DNA of 5,885 bases from positions 1 to 5,885 of the forward strand of contig CAINTU010000119.1 in the NCBI GenBank assembly GCA_903853515.1, read 5' to 3'. This DNA comes from an uncultured Micrococcales bacterium. GTDB lineage: Bacteria > Actinomycetota > Actinomycetes > Actinomycetales > Microbacteriaceae. Each line of letters opens with the position of its first letter. Within the stretch, counting starts at the first letter, position 1. Positions 4,117 through 5,885 of the stretch are shown here, in pieces. The translations under genes and the position numbers were made by a program. The notes beneath the pieces are model-generated. The model ran no database searches. It saw only the letters and a program-made list of their open reading frames with translations, and had not been told where the DNA came from.

Positions 4117-5885
4117 GTGACCGACACCTACGGCTACACCGCAGAATCTGGTGCAGGCAACCTTCGTGGCAAGGGGCTCAAAATCGAGCGCATCTATACC
4201 ATCGAGGGCGTACACCCATATGACCAGGTTAACTGGGAGTACCGGGATGTAGTGCAGACCAACTGGAAAACTGGCGAGACCATCTTCGAACAGCGTGGCG
4301 CAGAATTCCCTGAATTCTGGAGCATCAACGCTTCGACAATCGTCACCACCAAGTATTTTCGCGGCGCGCTGGGCACACCAGCCCGCGAATTTAGCTTGCG
4401 TCAGCTGATTGACCGGGTTGTTCGCACTTATACCCAGGCCGGTCGTGACCACGGTTACTTCGCCTCAGAAGAAGACGCAACAATCTTCGACCACGAGCTA
4501 ACTTTCATGTTGCTCAACCAGATTTTTGCGTTCAACTCGCCAGTATGGTTCAACGTGGGCACCTCGAGCCCACAGCAGGTTTCGGCCTGTTTCATCTTGT
4601 CGGTAGACGACTCGATGGAATCAATCTTGAACTGGTACCGCGAAGAGGGAATGATCTTCAAGGGCGGCTCAGGCGCAGGTCTAAACCTTTCGCGCATCCG
4701 CTCGTCAAAAGAACTTCTGAAGTCTTCTGGTGGTTCGGCCTCAGGCCCAGTTTCGTTCATGCGTGGCGCTGACGCGTCAGCAGGAACCATCAAGTCAGGT
4801 GGCGCAACTCGTCGCGCAGCCAAGATGGTTGTTCTTGATGTTGATCACCCAGACATCGAAGAGTTCGTCGAGACCAAGATGCGCGAAGAAGACAAAATTC
4901 GTGTCTTGCGTGACGCCGGTTACGACATGGAACTCGGTGGCAAAGACATCAACTCGGTTCAGTACCAGAATGCAAACAACTCAGTTCGTGTGAACGATGA
5001 GTTCATGCGCGCAGTTGAGCAGGGCACCAAGTTTGGTCTTCGCGCTCGCAGCACCGGCGAAGTCATCGAAGAAGTAGATGCACGTGAACTGTGGGACAAA
5101 ATCGCCCTTGCCGCTTGGGCATGTGCTGACCCTGGCATTCAATACGATGACACGATCAATGACTGGCACACAACGCCTGAATCAGGTCGCATCACCGCAT
5201 CGAACCCATGTTCTGAATACATGCACCTCGACAACTCGTCTTGCAACTTGGCGAGCTTGAACCTGCTCAAGTTCTTGAACCCAGACGGCTCGTTCGACTC
5301 AGATAAGTTCATCAAGGCTTCTGAGCTGATTATTACAGCCATGGATATCTCAATCAGCTTCGCAGACTTCCCAACCGAAGCTATTGGTGAGACCACTCGT
5401 GCGTATCGTCAGCTAGGTATCGGGTACGCCAACCTTGGTGCTTTGCTTATGGCAATTGGTTTGCCTTATGACAGCACCGAGGGCCAGGGTCTTGCAGCTG
5501 CAATCACCTCGTTGATGAGCGCAGCTACTTACCGCCGATCGGCAGAACTTGCCGGCGTGGTTGGCGCATACGATGGCTACGGCAAGAACAAAGATGGCCA
5601 CGACCGCATCATGCGCAAGCACGAAGCAGCCAACGCCAACGTTCGCCCAGTCACCGAAACCGATCGCGCTGTTCACGAAGCAGCAACTCGCCAGTGGGCA
5701 TTGAACACCGAAATCGGTTCGCAAAACGGCTGGCGCAACTCGCAGATCTCGTTGCTTGCCCCAACCGGAACCATCGGTTTCATGATGGACTGTGACACCA
5801 CAGGTATCGAGCCAGACTTCTCGTTGGTCAAATACAAGAAGCTCTCGACCGGTGGTTCGATGCAGATCGTCAACCAGACGATTCC
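4117..5885 (+). CDS. nrdJ: vitamin B12-dependent (class II) ribonucleotide reductase, 3' end outside window
   Basis: NrdJ converts ribonucleotides to deoxyribonucleotides, using adenosylcobalamin to generate the active-site thiyl radical, so it needs neither oxygen nor a radical-generating partner subunit. The window holds 589 codons of a protein usually about 950 residues in Actinobacteria. Visible are NSPVWFNVG (140-148), Cys158 in SACFIL (the redox-active Cys of the active site), GGSGAGLNLSRIRSS (183-197), the catalytic triad Asn363, Cys365 and Glu367 in NPCSE, and the phosphate-binding APTGTIG (548-554). The C-terminal redox cysteines and any terminal zinc-binding region lie beyond the right edge. 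Translation starts at GTG with GAGAGG 7 nt upstream. The gene follows nrdR by 51 bp and should share its NrdR-controlled promoter. Codons often end in C and look more selected than those of hisD, as expected for a highly expressed gene. No B12 riboswitch is recognisable before nrdR or nrdJ. Confidence 0.97.
   Translation, partial: MTDTYGYTAESGAGNLRGKGLKIERIYTIEGVHPYDQVNWEYRDVVQTNWKTGETIFEQRGAEFPEFWSINASTIVTTKYFRGALGTPAREFSLRQLIDRVVRTYTQAGRDHGYFASEEDATIFDHELTFMLLNQIFAFNSPVWFNVGTSSPQQVSACFILSVDDSMESILNWYREEGMIFKGGSGAGLNLSRIRSSKELLKSSGGSASGPVSFMRGADASAGTIKSGGATRRAAKMVVLDVDHPDIEEFVETKMREEDKIRVLRDAGYDMELGGKDINSVQYQNANNSVRVNDEFMRAVEQGTKFGLRARSTGEVIEEVDARELWDKIALAAWACADPGIQYDDTINDWHTTPESGRITASNPCSEYMHLDNSSCNLASLNLLKFLNPDGSFDSDKFIKASELIITAMDISISFADFPTEAIGETTRAYRQLGIGYANLGALLMAIGLPYDSTEGQGLAAAITSLMSAATYRRSAELAGVVGAYDGYGKNKDGHDRIMRKHEAANANVRPVTETDRAVHEAATRQWALNTEIGSQNGWRNSQISLLAPTGTIGFMMDCDTTGIEPDFSLVKYKKLSTGGSMQIVNQTI

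Noticed and set aside
4072..4823. Long minus-strand open frames (4072-4452 and 4455-4823)
   Set aside because: They lie wholly opposite the well-conserved N-terminal part of nrdJ and result from its codon bias; no motif or ribosome site supports them.
5139..5873. Further minus-strand open frames opposite nrdJ (5139-5396, 5413-5724, 5673-5873)
   Set aside because: The nrdJ frame here carries the NPCSE and PTGTIG catalytic motifs; the antisense peptides resemble nothing recognisable.

Overview
The window looks like an ordinary chromosomal housekeeping stretch from an actinobacterium. Four things suggest this: the Streptomyces-type nrdR-nrdJ pair (a B12-dependent class II ribonucleotide reductase behind its own regulator), the sequence character of DnaE and HisD, two GTG starts among four genes, and very short spacers. 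Base composition looks moderate (about half G+C by eye) rather than the high GC of most Actinobacteria. That would fit a small-genome freshwater Microbacteriaceae-like lineage, but the placement is inference and was not checked by any search.

Layout, left to right. (1) 1-1527 (+): the C-terminal part of dnaE, the replicative DNA polymerase III alpha subunit, with its 5' part outside the window. (2) 1453-1959 (-): a small flavin reductase-family protein, convergent with dnaE and overlapping its 3' end by 75 bp in exact antisense codon register. (3) 1960-2086: a 127-bp divergent spacer with an A/T palindrome. (4) 2087-3409 (+): complete hisD, histidinol dehydrogenase. (5) 3410-3591: a 182-bp regulatory spacer with a 10-bp direct repeat, a 12-bp palindrome and a clear pair of NrdR boxes. 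(6) 3592-4065 (+): nrdR. (7) 4117-5885 (+): nrdJ, starting with GTG and running off the right edge after 589 codons.

How the genes work together: nrdR and nrdJ form a self-contained dNTP-supply module. NrdR senses nucleotides through its ATP-cone and is expected to bind the two boxes in front of its own gene, so controlling both itself and NrdJ, which makes the dNTPs that DnaE polymerises. HisD (last step of histidine synthesis) and the flavin reductase have no evident functional link to this module.

I found no mobile element, CRISPR array, tRNA/rRNA, defence gene or novel multi-gene system. The points most worth checking are the NrdR operator geometry, the in-register antisense overlap at the dnaE end, the tandem duplication just before it, and the altered clamp-binding motif in DnaE.
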